Shown piece by piece: positions 38,560 to 48,024 of a DNA stretch of 64,000 nucleotides (position 1 is its first letter; each line of letters starts with the position of its first letter). Position numbers and translations under genes: made by a program. Below the pieces are notes generated by a model that had not been told where the DNA came from, searched no databases, and was given only the letters and a program-made list of their open reading frames with translations. Source of the stretch: Methylobacter marinus A45 (lineage in GTDB: Bacteria > Pseudomonadota > Gammaproteobacteria > Methylococcales > Methylomonadaceae); assembly GCF_000383855.1 (NCBI RefSeq), contig NZ_KB912877.1, positions 378,465-442,464 on the forward strand. Reading direction: 5' to 3'.

Positions 38560-39957
38560 ATGGATTATTTTCCAATTTTTGTAAAACTTAAAGATCAAGA
38601 TTGCCTTGTTGTCGGCGCTGGTGAAATTGCTGCCCGTAAAATTGAATTATTAGCACGGGCCGATGCAAAAATCACTGTCATCGCCAATGAAATAAGCGCA
38701 GCCGTTTCCAACCTACAGGTCACTCATAACCTGAATATACAGAAAAAGACTTTTTCCCCAACTGTCGACTTGCATGGATTCAGACTGGTTGTATCAGCCA
38801 CTGATAATGCCGATACCAACCGACTAGTTGCCAAAACGGCAGCTGAACAGAACATCCCTGTTAATGTAGTTGACAACCCCGAACTTTGCACCTTTATCTT
38901 TCCGGCCATCATTGATCGCTCACCGGTCGTTGCCGCGGTATCCTCCGGCGGCGCTTCGCCGGTTTTGGCAAGATTGCTTCGCGCGAAAATAGAAGGCTTG
39001 ATTCCCCCTGCCTATGGTCGCTTGGCTCATATTGCTGAAAAATTCAGACCATTCGTCAAAAGAATCATTAAAGAGCCTGCGCAACGCAGAATCTTCTGGG
39101 AAAACATACTTCAAGGCTCCATTGCCGAACTGGTCTTTTCAGGCAAGGAACAGGAAGCCGAGGCACAGCTTGAGCAGACACTCATTAATCAGAAAGAAAA
39201 CGTTAATGTTGGCGAAGTATATCTGGTCGGAGCCGGCCCCGGTGCGCCTGACTTATTAACTTTCCGTGCATTACGGTTAATGCAACAGGCTGATGTTATA
39301 GTTTATGACCGACTGGTTTCGCCCGAAATTATCGATTTAGCCCGCCGGGATTCCGAAAAAATCTATGTTGGCAAGCAACGGCATAACCATGCACTCCCAC
39401 AAGAATCCATCAACAGCCTGCTGGCGGATTTGGCCAAAGCAGGGAAACGGGTGGTACGACTGAAGGGAGGCGACCCTTTTATTTTTGGTCGCGGCGGAGA
39501 AGAAATTGAAACCTTGATGCAGCAGGGCATCAATTTCCAGGTCGTTCCGGGCATCACTGCAGCGTCAGGCTGCGCCACTTATGCGGGTATACCACTGACC
39601 CATAGGGATCACGCCCAATCCTGCACATTCGTGACCGGCCACCTAAAAGACAATTCCATCAACCTAAACTGGAAACAGTTGGCCGCACCCAATCAAACCA
39701 TTGTCATTTATATGGGTCTGGTCGGGCTGGAAAAAATCTGTCAGTCTTTAATTGAACACGGCAGCCCGAAAAATTTGCCTGTTGCTCTGGTGCAGCAGGG
39801 TACCACGAGTAACCAACGGGTTATTACCGGCACCCTGGAATCCCTGCCTGGCATAGTGGCCGGCCAGGACATAAAACCGCCAACACTGGTTATTATCGGC
39901 ACCGTCGTAATGTTGCATGACAAACTGGAATGGTTTCATACGGATCAGCCAGTTTAA
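38560..39957 (+). CDS. cysG: Siroheme synthase
   Basis: 465 residues, full length for the fused enzyme. The N-terminal CysG-B domain has the NAD motif VVGAGEIAARKIELL and the STAP-like PVVAAVSSGGASPVLAR. The C-terminal CysG-A methyltransferase begins VYLVGAGPGAPDLLTFRAL and contains RLKGGDPFIFGRGGEE and VPGITAASGCATYAGIPLTHR in part. It converts uroporphyrinogen III to siroheme for sulfite or nitrite reductase. No cys or nir genes are in the window. Confidence 0.97.
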   Translation: MDYFPIFVKLKDQDCLVVGAGEIAARKIELLARADAKITVIANEISAAVSNLQVTHNLNIQKKTFSPTVDLHGFRLVVSATDNADTNRLVAKTAAEQNIPVNVVDNPELCTFIFPAIIDRSPVVAAVSSGGASPVLARLLRAKIEGLIPPAYGRLAHIAEKFRPFVKRIIKEPAQRRIFWENILQGSIAELVFSGKEQEAEAQLEQTLINQKENVNVGEVYLVGAGPGAPDLLTFRALRLMQQADVIVYDRLVSPEIIDLARRDSEKIYVGKQRHNHALPQESINSLLADLAKAGKRVVRLKGGDPFIFGRGGEEIETLMQQGINFQVVPGITAASGCATYAGIPLTHRDHAQSCTFVTGHLKDNSINLNWKQLAAPNQTIVIYMGLVGLEKICQSLIEHGSPKNLPVALVQQGTTSNQRVITGTLESLPGIVAGQDIKPPTLVIIGTVVMLHDKLEWFHTDQPV

Positions 39958-40349
39958 AATCATCTGTCTATAGACGCTGTCAACCTTATAGCATACAGAA
40001 TAGATAATTATTCAAGCCGTTGAATTTGACTGACTGGACTATCTCATTGCAACTTCATAAGCGGCCATAATCGGTGATTTCACAGCCACCACTCTGCACT
40101 TAAATAAATAGTGAAGTTTTTTATCATTTCGGCCAATAAATCTTTATAGCGGCAAAAAACAATCTGAACGATTCAGTTATTATTCATACAATTTATTGAT
40201 AATAGACCCCAAGCAAATAATAAATATATATTTTAATAAAAAGGATTGAATTTTATTGCTAAATTCCCTATCCTTTGCGGGTTTAACTTTTAATTGGGCT
40301 GTATTTAGTAAAATATTGCAGTCTTTTTTAATCACCAAGAGAGGTCAAT
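39958..40349. other. 392-base AT-rich spacer before the cytochrome gene
   Basis: No gene seen. A small palindrome GTCTATAGAC lies at 39966-39975. The final 150 bases are very AT-rich and presumably hold the cytochrome promoter, but no clear -35/-10 pair could be chosen. A strong ribosome site, AAGAGAGG, precedes the ATG at 40350. Confidence 0.4.
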
Positions 40350-40688
40350 ATGAAAAAATCATTAGGTTCATTAGCGGGCATTGCTTTAATCGCTTTAAGC
40401 TCACAAGCATTTGCTCAGGAAGATATCAAAGTCGGCCAAAAAATCTATGACCGCGCTTTCGGTCGTGGCTGCGGCACTTGCCATGACATCGCTTCAAATC
40501 CACAATTGTTCGAATTAGTTAAATCCGGAAAACTGGACAGAGCCACTTTCGAAACTGTTATTAGAGAAGGTAAAGGCGGCATGCCAAAAGCCATGGATGC
40601 TATCATGGCTGTTGGTCCCGTCAAAAAAGCAGGTTATAGCGAAGATCAAGCTCTTGACGCTTTATATGCATATCTGGGCAGCAAATAA
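40350..40688 (+). CDS. Small monoheme cytochrome c
   Basis: 112 residues. A clean signal peptide ends SSQAFA. The heme site is CGTCH at residues 41-45, and the likely axial methionine is Met78 in GKGGMPKAM. The mature protein of about 90 residues is periplasmic and would shuttle electrons. Strong AAGAGAGG ribosome site, single-gene transcript and a powerful terminator suggest high expression. Partners are not shown by context; the SQR-like flavoprotein 3 kb away is a possible but unproven one. Confidence 0.93.
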   Translation: MKKSLGSLAGIALIALSSQAFAQEDIKVGQKIYDRAFGRGCGTCHDIASNPQLFELVKSGKLDRATFETVIREGKGGMPKAMDAIMAVGPVKKAGYSEDQALDALYAYLGSK

Positions 40689-40720
40689 TAAGCTATCTAT
40701 CCCCTAGATAGACGAACATA

Positions 40721-40758
40721 AAAAAAGCCACCCTAATTTATATTAGGGTGGCTTTTTT
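40721..40758. terminator. Strong bidirectional terminator after the cytochrome gene
   Basis: A perfect 17-base stem (AAAAAAGCCACCCTAAT with ATTAGGGTGGCTTTTTT) and a four-base loop. It serves both the cytochrome gene and the convergent membrane-protein gene. Confidence 0.93.
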
Positions 40759-40775
40759 ATTTCTATCAACAAAAT

Positions 40776-41390
40776 TCAACGCTTACCTAAATATCCCCTT
40801 TTTACTTCCTTATTATAAGGTAACCGGTTACTGTTTCTGATCCAGATTCCGGCAATTGCGGCAAGCATCAATCCACAAGAAGCAAGGCTAAGATAGATAA
40901 GGTTTTTCAGGTGCGACATTTCCTGCATGAGTCGCTCACTGTCAATTTCCGCCGGCTCTTTTTTAGCGGAATCTGAATAAGATCGCAATACTCTTACATC
41001 ATTCTTTAAATCTTCTATTGTCCCCAAAGAACTCGAAACAGCGCCCAAGCGTATACTCTCTTCCAAAATTCTTAGTTTACTTTCTATTGAACCACTGACC
41101 AAACCGATAAGTTGCCCTTTTAACGTATTAACTTCAGCAGATAACACCGAATTCATTCCGGAGGTATAGATTTCGGAAGGCGTGATTTTTTTATAATTAG
41201 GCATAACATCGTGCGCGGGAAATAATAAAAAGCCTAATATAAAAACAACAGTCATCAAGATAAACACTACAATCAGCAACAACTTGTTAATTTTCATTAA
41301 TCCCTGGTGCGACGGTATTGTTTGCAGAATCACAGAGCGACGCCCATGAGCATCAATAATCTCTGAATTTATCTCTCGCATATCGCTCAT
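40776..41390 (-). CDS. Membrane protein of unknown function
   Basis: 204 residues. A cytoplasmic N-terminus of about 33 residues is followed by TM 1 (INKLLLIVVFILMTVVFILGFLL). A mostly helical periplasmic region of about 115 residues follows, with coiled-coil-like LKGQLIGLVSGSIESKLRILEE in part. TM 2 (LIYLSLASCGLMLAAIAGIWI) and a basic tail end the protein. The two-helix hairpin with a helical domain recalls chemoreceptor-like sensor regions, but no signalling output domain is present. Family not recognised. It stands alone. Confidence 0.7.
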   Translation of the reverse strand: MSDMREINSEIIDAHGRRSVILQTIPSHQGLMKINKLLLIVVFILMTVVFILGFLLFPAHDVMPNYKKITPSEIYTSGMNSVLSAEVNTLKGQLIGLVSGSIESKLRILEESIRLGAVSSSLGTIEDLKNDVRVLRSYSDSAKKEPAEIDSERLMQEMSHLKNLIYLSLASCGLMLAAIAGIWIRNSNRLPYNKEVKRGYLGKR

Positions 41391-41841
41391 TATTCACTTC
41401 CTCTCAACCGGGAGCCAATGAAAAACAATGTCCGGCCGAAAAAATATTATTTTTATAATTTGGTAGCACCACTACCTAATCAGGTAATTATACAAGTTTA
41501 ATGCAATTTGTCCTGTGTTTTATGGAATAGCCTTCACCACCGATCAACTTCATCGCAAATATTCAATGCATCGCCGACCTTTTGGCCAAAAGTTCATTTC
41601 GTATCCTGACATGGGGAACCGCGACCGCAAGAAGCTCATCATCAAGAACAGAGTGAACAGAGGAAATGACTGACTGCTTTCTCCTGTCCATGTAGTGGAT
41701 CGACAGCCCATACGCATACCCTTACGGGTATACGTGTTATTTATTATTAAAAAAATAAATTAAGAAAACGAAAGCATTCTTACCCTATTAAAATGCAAAG
41801 GATAGCCGTACAGACTAAATCCATACGACTGAATTTTTGAG
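41391..41841. other. 451-base spacer without a gene
   Basis: An imperfect hairpin (ATACCC-TTAC-GGGTAT with ACG/CGT flanks, 41712-41735) precedes an AT-rich run on the plus strand. It is not placed at the end of any recognised gene. Nothing else seen. Confidence 0.4.
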
Positions 41842-43053
41842 TCAGCGTTTTCTTTTAGCTGCTATTCTCAACCTCAATGCGTTCAACTTGATAAAACCTT
41901 CAGCATCCTTTTGATTGTAAGCACCTTCATCTTCTTCGAATGTAGCAATACTTTCATCAAACAGACTATCAGCTTCAGATAACCGACCGACCACGATGAC
42001 ATTGCCTTTGTAAAGTTTCAGTCTGACTTTGCCATTAACATGCTCCTGAGACGCATCGATCATTTGCTGCAACATCTTGCGCTCGGGGCTCCACCAGTAG
42101 CCGTTATAGATCAACGACGCGTAGCGCGGCATTAATTCATCCTTCAGATGTGCCACTTCGCGGTCCAGGGTTAATGATTCAATCGCACGATGCGCTTTCA
42201 GCATGACGGTGCCGGCCGGTGTTTCATAGCAACCTCGCGACTTCATGCCAACATAACGGTTTTCGACGATATCGAGACGTCCTATGCCGTTTTCTCCGGC
42301 AATTTTGTTTAACTTCTGCAAGACTTCGGCAGGCGTATGAGGAACGTCATCTATCGCAACAATATCGCCCTGACGATATGTTAATTCGATATAAGTCGGC
42401 TGATCAGGAGCCGCTTCGGGCGAAACGGTCCAGCGCCACATATCTTCTTCAGGCTCGGTCCAGGGATTTTCCAGAATTCGGCCCTCATAGGAAATATGCA
42501 GCAGATTGGCATCCATTGAATAAGGCGATGCCTTGCCTTTCTTCATTTCAACCGGAATGCCATGCTGTTCAGCATAAGCCAGCAGTTTCTGCCGGGAAGT
42601 TAAATCCCATTCGCGCCAGGGTGCGATAACTTGAATGTCAGGACGCAGAGCATAGGCGCCCAACTCAAAGCGTACCTGATCATTGCCTTTACCGGTTGCG
42701 CCATGAGCAATCGCTCTGGCACCGGTTTCATTGGCGATTTCAATGAGCCGTTTGGCGATTAAAGGACGGGCAATCGATGTGCCGAGCAGATATTCACCTT
42801 CATAAATCGTATTGGCCCGGAACATCGGAAAAACATAGTCTCGCGCGAAATCCTCACGCAGATCCTCAATATAGATTTCCTTGATGCCCAGTGCTTGCGC
42901 CTTGGCCCGGGCCGGCTCGACCTCTTCACCCTGGCCCAGATCGGCAGTGAAAGTGACAACCTCGCAGGAATAAACATCCTGTAACCATTTGAGAATGACG
43001 GAAGTATCCAAACCTCCGGAATAAGCCAGTACTACTTTATTGATTTCCGACAT
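41842..43053 (-). CDS. argG: Argininosuccinate synthase
   Basis: 403 residues, the usual length of the class I enzyme. The ATP pyrophosphatase loop [15 protein letters not shown] is at residues 9-23. Citrulline/aspartate site segments include [27 protein letters not shown] and [14 protein letters not shown]. It joins citrulline and aspartate with ATP in arginine synthesis. argH is not present beside it. It lies in its own transcript, with a hairpin upstream that closes the SQR-like operon. Confidence 0.97.
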   Translation of the reverse strand: MSEINKVVLAYSGGLDTSVILKWLQDVYSCEVVTFTADLGQGEEVEPARAKAQALGIKEIYIEDLREDFARDYVFPMFRANTIYEGEYLLGTSIARPLIAKRLIEIANETGARAIAHGATGKGNDQVRFELGAYALRPDIQVIAPWREWDLTSRQKLLAYAEQHGIPVEMKKGKASPYSMDANLLHISYEGRILENPWTEPEEDMWRWTVSPEAAPDQPTYIELTYRQGDIVAIDDVPHTPAEVLQKLNKIAGENGIGRLDIVENRYVGMKSRGCYETPAGTVMLKAHRAIESLTLDREVAHLKDELMPRYASLIYNGYWWSPERKMLQQMIDASQEHVNGKVRLKLYKGNVIVVGRLSEADSLFDESIATFEEDEGAYNQKDAEGFIKLNALRLRIAAKRKR

Positions 43054-43103
43054 AACGCCTTAACCTTGAGTTAAAAAATAGGTGAATTATACCGGAAAAC
43101 AAA

Positions 43104-43159
43104 GTTTGCCGCAGAAACGAAGCAAGCGAAGATTCACATGCCGCTACGTTTCTGCAAAC
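43104..43159 (-). terminator. Hairpin between the YgaP-like gene and argG
   Basis: GCAGAAACG pairs with CGTTTCTGC, extended by GTTT/AAAC across a three-base bulge, with a loop of about 27 bases. In minus-strand direction it is followed by a T-rich stretch (ACTTTGTTTTCC), so it may end the SQR-like/YgaP-like transcript. Confidence 0.45.
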
Positions 43160-43166
43160 ACTATGT

Positions 43167-43367
43167 TTAAAAAGCGCAGCCGGACTTAAAGCCCAGCTTT
43201 TTTAATACCATAGCCAATGGGCAAAAACCAGTGAAAGACGACTGCAATAAGTTTGCCCCGACAAACGCCGTAAACCACAGCCAGTTTTCAGAATGATAAT
43301 GCGCCAGCAGCAGACTGATCAGAATAAAGCTGCCCGCCACAGCAAACACCATGCGATCAATAGTCAT
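43167..43367 (-). CDS. Small membrane protein, YgaP transmembrane-like (DUF2892)
   Basis: 66 residues with two hydrophobic helices. The C-terminal [21 protein letters not shown] block matches the DUF2892/YgaP membrane hairpin family in large part and ends in GCAF. In YgaP this hairpin anchors a rhodanese; here only the hairpin is present. It starts 10 bases after the SQR-like gene stop on the same strand, so it is probably co-transcribed and may help anchor sulfur chemistry at the membrane (inference). Confidence 0.88.
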   Translation of the reverse strand: MTIDRMVFAVAGSFILISLLLAHYHSENWLWFTAFVGANLLQSSFTGFCPLAMVLKKLGFKSGCAF

Positions 43368-43377
43368 CTATTCTCCT

Positions 43378-44652
43378 CTACTTTAAGCGTACAACACCCA
43401 TCAACTTAAGCATCAGTCTCTCGTAAAACGGCTCACTGATGCCTTTTCTGATCTTGCGCATAAAATATTTCTCGAAACCGATTTTCGCCAGATGCACCCA
43501 CTTGCCTTCCGATGACCAAGTCACATTTCGCGGCGGGATTTGCGGCTTGGCCATAAACGCGACACCGGAATCGCCAAAATCAGCCAGACACAGAGCATTC
43601 CACGTAGCCACATAAGTCGGCTCCTTGCCCTCCAGTTCACTGGCGATATTATGGGCAGTCGCCGTTACCATGGATTCAATCATATAGCCGGTTTTTGGCG
43701 CACCTACTGGTACCGGCGTTGGTTCAACCGGCGGAATCGCGATACAGACACCGACTGAATAGATGTTTTTGAAGGTTGGATTGCGCTGATGTTCATCCAC
43801 CAGAACAAAACCGCGCGGGTTCACCAAGCCTGACACATCGACATTACGTACCGCATCAACGCCGGTGAAAGCAGGCAACATCATCGAATGCTTAAACGGC
43901 AACTCGTGTTTTTTCTTTTCCTTGCCTTCATCATCGACTTCCGTGACATACATCATGCCATCCTCAATCCTGTCGACTTTGGCATTGGTTATCCACTTAA
44001 TGCTCTTATCCCGCAGTGCGCTTTCAAGCAATCCTTTGGTATCGCCTACACCCCCCAGACCCAAATGACCGATATACGGCTCAGCCGTGACAAAAGTCAT
44101 CGGCACCTTATCGCGAATCTTACGTTTACGCAATTCCGTTTCAATAATCATTAAATACTCATACGCAGGACCATAGCAGGATGCGCCCTGGACTGCGCCG
44201 ATAACAATAGGGCCCGGATTTTCCATGAATTTATCCCAATCACGGACTGCAACTTCAGCATGATCGACATGGCAGACCGATGAAGTATAGCCCTCAGGAC
44301 CCAATCCGGGCACTTCATCGAATGCCAGGCGGGGGCCGGTCGCAATAACCAGGAAATCATAAGGCACGGCAGAACCATCTACCAGTTGTACCTGATTGTT
44401 TGCAGGATCAACTTTTGATGCTGCTTTTTGGATGAACTCTATACCTTTTTTTTTCATAACCGGCGCCAATTCAATCTTCAGCTCTTCCGGCTTACGCCAC
44501 CGAGGTGGAACCCAAGGATTCGATGGCACGAAATGAAATGTAGGCGTATCGGAAATCACAATCACATCATGATTTTTCCCTACTGTTTCCTTCATTTCAT
44601 AAGCCATCGGTACGCCGCCAATACCGGCACCTAAAATCACTATACGAGCCAT
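43378..44652 (-). CDS. FAD-dependent oxidoreductase, sulfide:quinone reductase-like
   Basis: 424 residues. The FAD-binding motif is VILGAGIGGVPMAYEM (residues 5-20), with ATGP near residue 104 and YSVGVCIAI near 300. Cysteines at 127, 159 (GASCYGP), 303 (VGVC) and 355 are present; in SQR enzymes cysteines near 160 and 350 form the active disulfide/polysulfide site. A basic amphipathic C-terminus (KYFMRKIRKGISEPFYERL) fits membrane association. It would oxidise sulfide to sulfane sulfur and reduce quinone. A type II NADH dehydrogenase-like function is less likely given the cysteines and the DUF2892 partner. Confidence 0.85.
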   Translation of the reverse strand: MARIVILGAGIGGVPMAYEMKETVGKNHDVIVISDTPTFHFVPSNPWVPPRWRKPEELKIELAPVMKKKGIEFIQKAASKVDPANNQVQLVDGSAVPYDFLVIATGPRLAFDEVPGLGPEGYTSSVCHVDHAEVAVRDWDKFMENPGPIVIGAVQGASCYGPAYEYLMIIETELRKRKIRDKVPMTFVTAEPYIGHLGLGGVGDTKGLLESALRDKSIKWITNAKVDRIEDGMMYVTEVDDEGKEKKKHELPFKHSMMLPAFTGVDAVRNVDVSGLVNPRGFVLVDEHQRNPTFKNIYSVGVCIAIPPVEPTPVPVGAPKTGYMIESMVTATAHNIASELEGKEPTYVATWNALCLADFGDSGVAFMAKPQIPPRNVTWSSEGKWVHLAKIGFEKYFMRKIRKGISEPFYERLMLKLMGVVRLK

Positions 44653-45331
44653 GTTACACCCTCTTGCTGGTTGTTTTACATTTTTGCTTTAAATAATAAT
44701 CAACATAATCCAAGACTATATTGCGCCTGTTTAACTGTAAGAACAATACTCAAATAGAATATTAGCATATTCTAATTTTGTGCACAATTTTATAGCTTTC
44801 GTTTTTTTGCCTGCCCTCATTCAGGCTCTATATCATCAATCCGAATCGCACTTCGGGTCTATGGACTCACAATTTATGCACTTAGGATTTGGCTAAAAAT
44901 GACTTCCTGAAATTAGAATCTTGCATGGAATGTACCGACCAAAAGCAGGCTCACTAGGCGACGCAGTGAAGCGCATCGCTCGCGAACGATGTTTAAACAG
45001 GAAGATTATTTACAACCAAATCCTTATTCATAACAACTGGTACCAAATGCATAATACTTTGTAAACAATAAAAGAGTCGAGCTTGATAAACACTTAAATA
45101 TAAACCATTCACTATTTAATTTTGGCGTCAAAAATGCTATTTTATCCGGCTTGACAGCTGGTGTGGGGCTTCGCCTTTAGCTATCATCGGCATATTTTGA
45201 CCTTGATTTACAGTCATGTTGTTTCTGGACTCGCAATTTTAAGCCTGTAAAAATTACGGCAAAATCACTGGATACAATTCCAAATAATAATTTTAATAAG
45301 CTATGTATACCCGCTCCAATTAGGATCAGAC
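44653..45331. other. 679-base spacer upstream of the pyruvate dehydrogenase operon
   Basis: No gene, RNA or clear repeat seen. It separates two divergent genes, so both promoters must lie here. A TTGACA at 45151 has no convincing -10 at the right distance. An AGGATC ribosome site precedes the aceE ATG. Confidence 0.4.
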
Positions 45332-48010
45332 ATGAACAAAACTTTAATTTCAGAGATTACCGGGCAGGATGACGTCGATCCGGCAGAAACCAAAGAATGG
45401 ATTGAAGCTCTGCAAGCCGTATTAGAGCGGGAAGGCGGTGCTCGCGCACATTTTCTGATTGAGCAATTAGTCGCCGCAACCCGTCACGCTGGTCTGGACA
45501 TTCCATTCAGCGCCAACACCGCCTATATCAATACCATTCCCGTTGCCCAACAAGCACAGTTCCCCGGCAATACCACGATAGAGTATAAAATCCGCTCTTA
45601 TGTCCGCTGGAATGCAATGATGATGGTACTAAGAGCCAATAGACATACTAATGTCGGCGGCCACATCGCCAGCTTTGCATCGGCATCGACTTTATACGAT
45701 GTCGGCTACAACCATTTCTGGCATGCCCCATCCGAGCAGCACGATGGCGACTTGATTTTTACTCAGGGCCATTCAGCCCCGGGTGATTATGCCCGTGCAT
45801 TTTTGCTGGAGCGACTCACCGAGGAACAGCTTGATAACTATCGCCAGGAAGTCAATGGCAACGGTTTATCCTCATACCCCCATCCCTGGCTGATGTCCGA
45901 TTTTTGGCAGTTCCCGACCGTGTCGATGGGATTAGGCCCGATTATGGCCATTTATCAGGCACGCTTCATGCGCTATTTACAGGACCGGGGCCTTGCCGAT
46001 ACGACAGGACGAAAAGTCTGGGCCTTTCTCGGCGACGGTGAAACAGACGAACCAGAATCATTGGGCGCAATCGGCATGGCCGGCCGTGAAAAACTGGATA
46101 ATCTTATTTTTGTCATCAACTGCAACTTGCAGCGACTCGACGGCCCGGTACGTGGCAACGGCAAAATCATCCAGGAACTGGAAAGCGAATTCCGCGGCGC
46201 CGGCTGGAATGTGATCAAGCTGGTCTGGGGGCATCATTGGGATCCGCTGCTGGCACGCGATAAAGACGGTTTACTGGTAGCGCGCATGATGGAGTGTGTC
46301 GATGGCGACTACCAGACTTTTAAAGCCAAAGACGGCGCCTATGTACGCGAGCATTTCTTTAACACGCCCGAACTGAAGGCCATGGTTTCCGACTGGTCTG
46401 ACCGCGACATCTGGGAATTAAATCGTGGCGGCCATGATCCTGCCAAAATTTATGCGGCTTTCCATGCCGCTTCCAACCATACAGGACAGCCGACTGTTAT
46501 TCTGGCTAAAACCATTAAAGGTTACGGCATGGGCGAGTCGGGACAAGCGCAGAATATTACTCATCAACAGAAAAAGATGAGTTTAATTTCGCTGACCCGG
46601 TTCCGCGATCGCTATGAACTGCCTGTCTCTGACGAAGAGCTGAATGACTTACCTTATCTCACTTTCCCCGAGGGTTCGAAAGAGAAGGAATACATGAAGC
46701 AACGGCGCCTTAACTTAGGCGGCCATTTACCCTTTAGAAGAACCAAATCCCATGCGCTGGATGTGCCGGTACTGGCGGACTTTAAACCGCTACTGGAAGC
46801 CGGCGGCGAAGGTCGCGAATTTTCGACAACCATGGCTTTCGTGCGCCTGCTCAACATACTGATCAAAGACAAGAATATCGGCAAACGCATCGTTCCTATC
46901 GTACCTGACGAATCGCGCACCTTCGGCATGGAAGGCATGTTCAGACAACTGGGCATCTGGTCACAAGTCGGACAATTATATACGCCGCAGGATGCCGACC
47001 AGCTCATGTTCTATAAAGAAGACAAGCACGGTCAGGTACTGCAGGAAGGTATCAATGAAGCCGGCGGCCTTTGTGACTGGATTGCTGCGGGCACCTCTTA
47101 TTCGACCCATGGCGTGCCGATGATTCCGTTTTTCATCTATTACTCCATGTTCGGTTTTCAGCGTGTGGGCGACCTGATCTGGGCTGGCGCCGACCAATGT
47201 ACTCGTGGCTTCCTGCTGGGTGGCACAGCTGGAAGAACGACATTGAATGGCGAGGGTCTACAGCATGAAGACGGGCACAGCCATTTGATTGCAGCGACCG
47301 TACCCAATTGTGTCTCCTACGACCCAACGTATGCCTATGAGCTGGCAGTAATCATTCAAGACGGTCTGCGGCGCATGTATGTCGAACAGGAAAACGTGTT
47401 CTATTACATTACCGTGATGAATGAGAACTATGCCCATCCGGCGATGCCCAAAGGTATAGAACAGGATATCATTAAGGGCATGTACTGCTTCCGCCGCGGC
47501 GCCGGACAAAATAATCCGCGAGTACAATTACTGGGTTCGGGGACTATTTTCCGTGAAGTCGAGTTTGCCGCTGAATTATTACGTAATGACTGGAACGTCG
47601 AATCCGATCTGTGGAGTTGTCCGAGTTTTACCGAACTGGCGAGAGAGGGTCGGGCCTGCGAGCGCTGGAACCGGTTGCATCCGACCGAAACTCCGAAACA
47701 ATCGCATGTCGCCAACTGCCTGAACAATGCTCAAGGACCAGTCATTGCCGCCAGTGATTATAACCGTGCTTTTGCCGATCAAATTCGGGCTTATATCAAA
47801 GCGCCTTATACCGTGCTCGGCACCGACGGTTTTGGCCGCTCCGATACGCGAGAGCAACTGCGCCGATTCTTTGAAGTTGATCGTTATCATATTGCCGTTG
47901 CGGCCCTGAAAAGCCTGGCGGATTTGGGACAATTTGACCCGGCAAAAGTAGAGGTGGCCATTGCCAAGTACGGCATAGCTCCCGATGTTACGGCTCCCTG
48001 GTTAACTTGA
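45332..48010 (+). CDS. aceE: Pyruvate dehydrogenase E1 component
   Basis: 892 residues, the homodimeric E1 type. The thiamine diphosphate site includes GDGETDEPESLGAI with the downstream NCNLQRLDGPVRGN. The N-terminal block RSYVRWNAMMMVLRAN and the inner loop HQQKKMSLISLTRFRDR are family landmarks. It decarboxylates pyruvate and reductively acetylates the lipoyl group of AceF. First gene of aceE-aceF-lpdA, with aceF starting 15 bases later. Confidence 0.97.
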   Translation: MNKTLISEITGQDDVDPAETKEWIEALQAVLEREGGARAHFLIEQLVAATRHAGLDIPFSANTAYINTIPVAQQAQFPGNTTIEYKIRSYVRWNAMMMVLRANRHTNVGGHIASFASASTLYDVGYNHFWHAPSEQHDGDLIFTQGHSAPGDYARAFLLERLTEEQLDNYRQEVNGNGLSSYPHPWLMSDFWQFPTVSMGLGPIMAIYQARFMRYLQDRGLADTTGRKVWAFLGDGETDEPESLGAIGMAGREKLDNLIFVINCNLQRLDGPVRGNGKIIQELESEFRGAGWNVIKLVWGHHWDPLLARDKDGLLVARMMECVDGDYQTFKAKDGAYVREHFFNTPELKAMVSDWSDRDIWELNRGGHDPAKIYAAFHAASNHTGQPTVILAKTIKGYGMGESGQAQNITHQQKKMSLISLTRFRDRYELPVSDEELNDLPYLTFPEGSKEKEYMKQRRLNLGGHLPFRRTKSHALDVPVLADFKPLLEAGGEGREFSTTMAFVRLLNILIKDKNIGKRIVPIVPDESRTFGMEGMFRQLGIWSQVGQLYTPQDADQLMFYKEDKHGQVLQEGINEAGGLCDWIAAGTSYSTHGVPMIPFFIYYSMFGFQRVGDLIWAGADQCTRGFLLGGTAGRTTLNGEGLQHEDGHSHLIAATVPNCVSYDPTYAYELAVIIQDGLRRMYVEQENVFYYITVMNENYAHPAMPKGIEQDIIKGMYCFRRGAGQNNPRVQLLGSGTIFREVEFAAELLRNDWNVESDLWSCPSFTELAREGRACERWNRLHPTETPKQSHVANCLNNAQGPVIAASDYNRAFADQIRAYIKAPYTVLGTDGFGRSDTREQLRRFFEVDRYHIAVAALKSLADLGQFDPAKVEVAIAKYGIAPDVTAPWLT

Positions 48011-48024
48011 GAAAAGGAATCAAA

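Noticed and set aside
41712-41735. Hairpin as terminator
   Set aside because: No gene ends next to it in the right direction, and the stem contains a mismatch.
45151-45188. TTGACA as -35 of the pyruvate dehydrogenase promoter
   Set aside because: No acceptable -10 at 16-18 bases; TATCAT is too far away.
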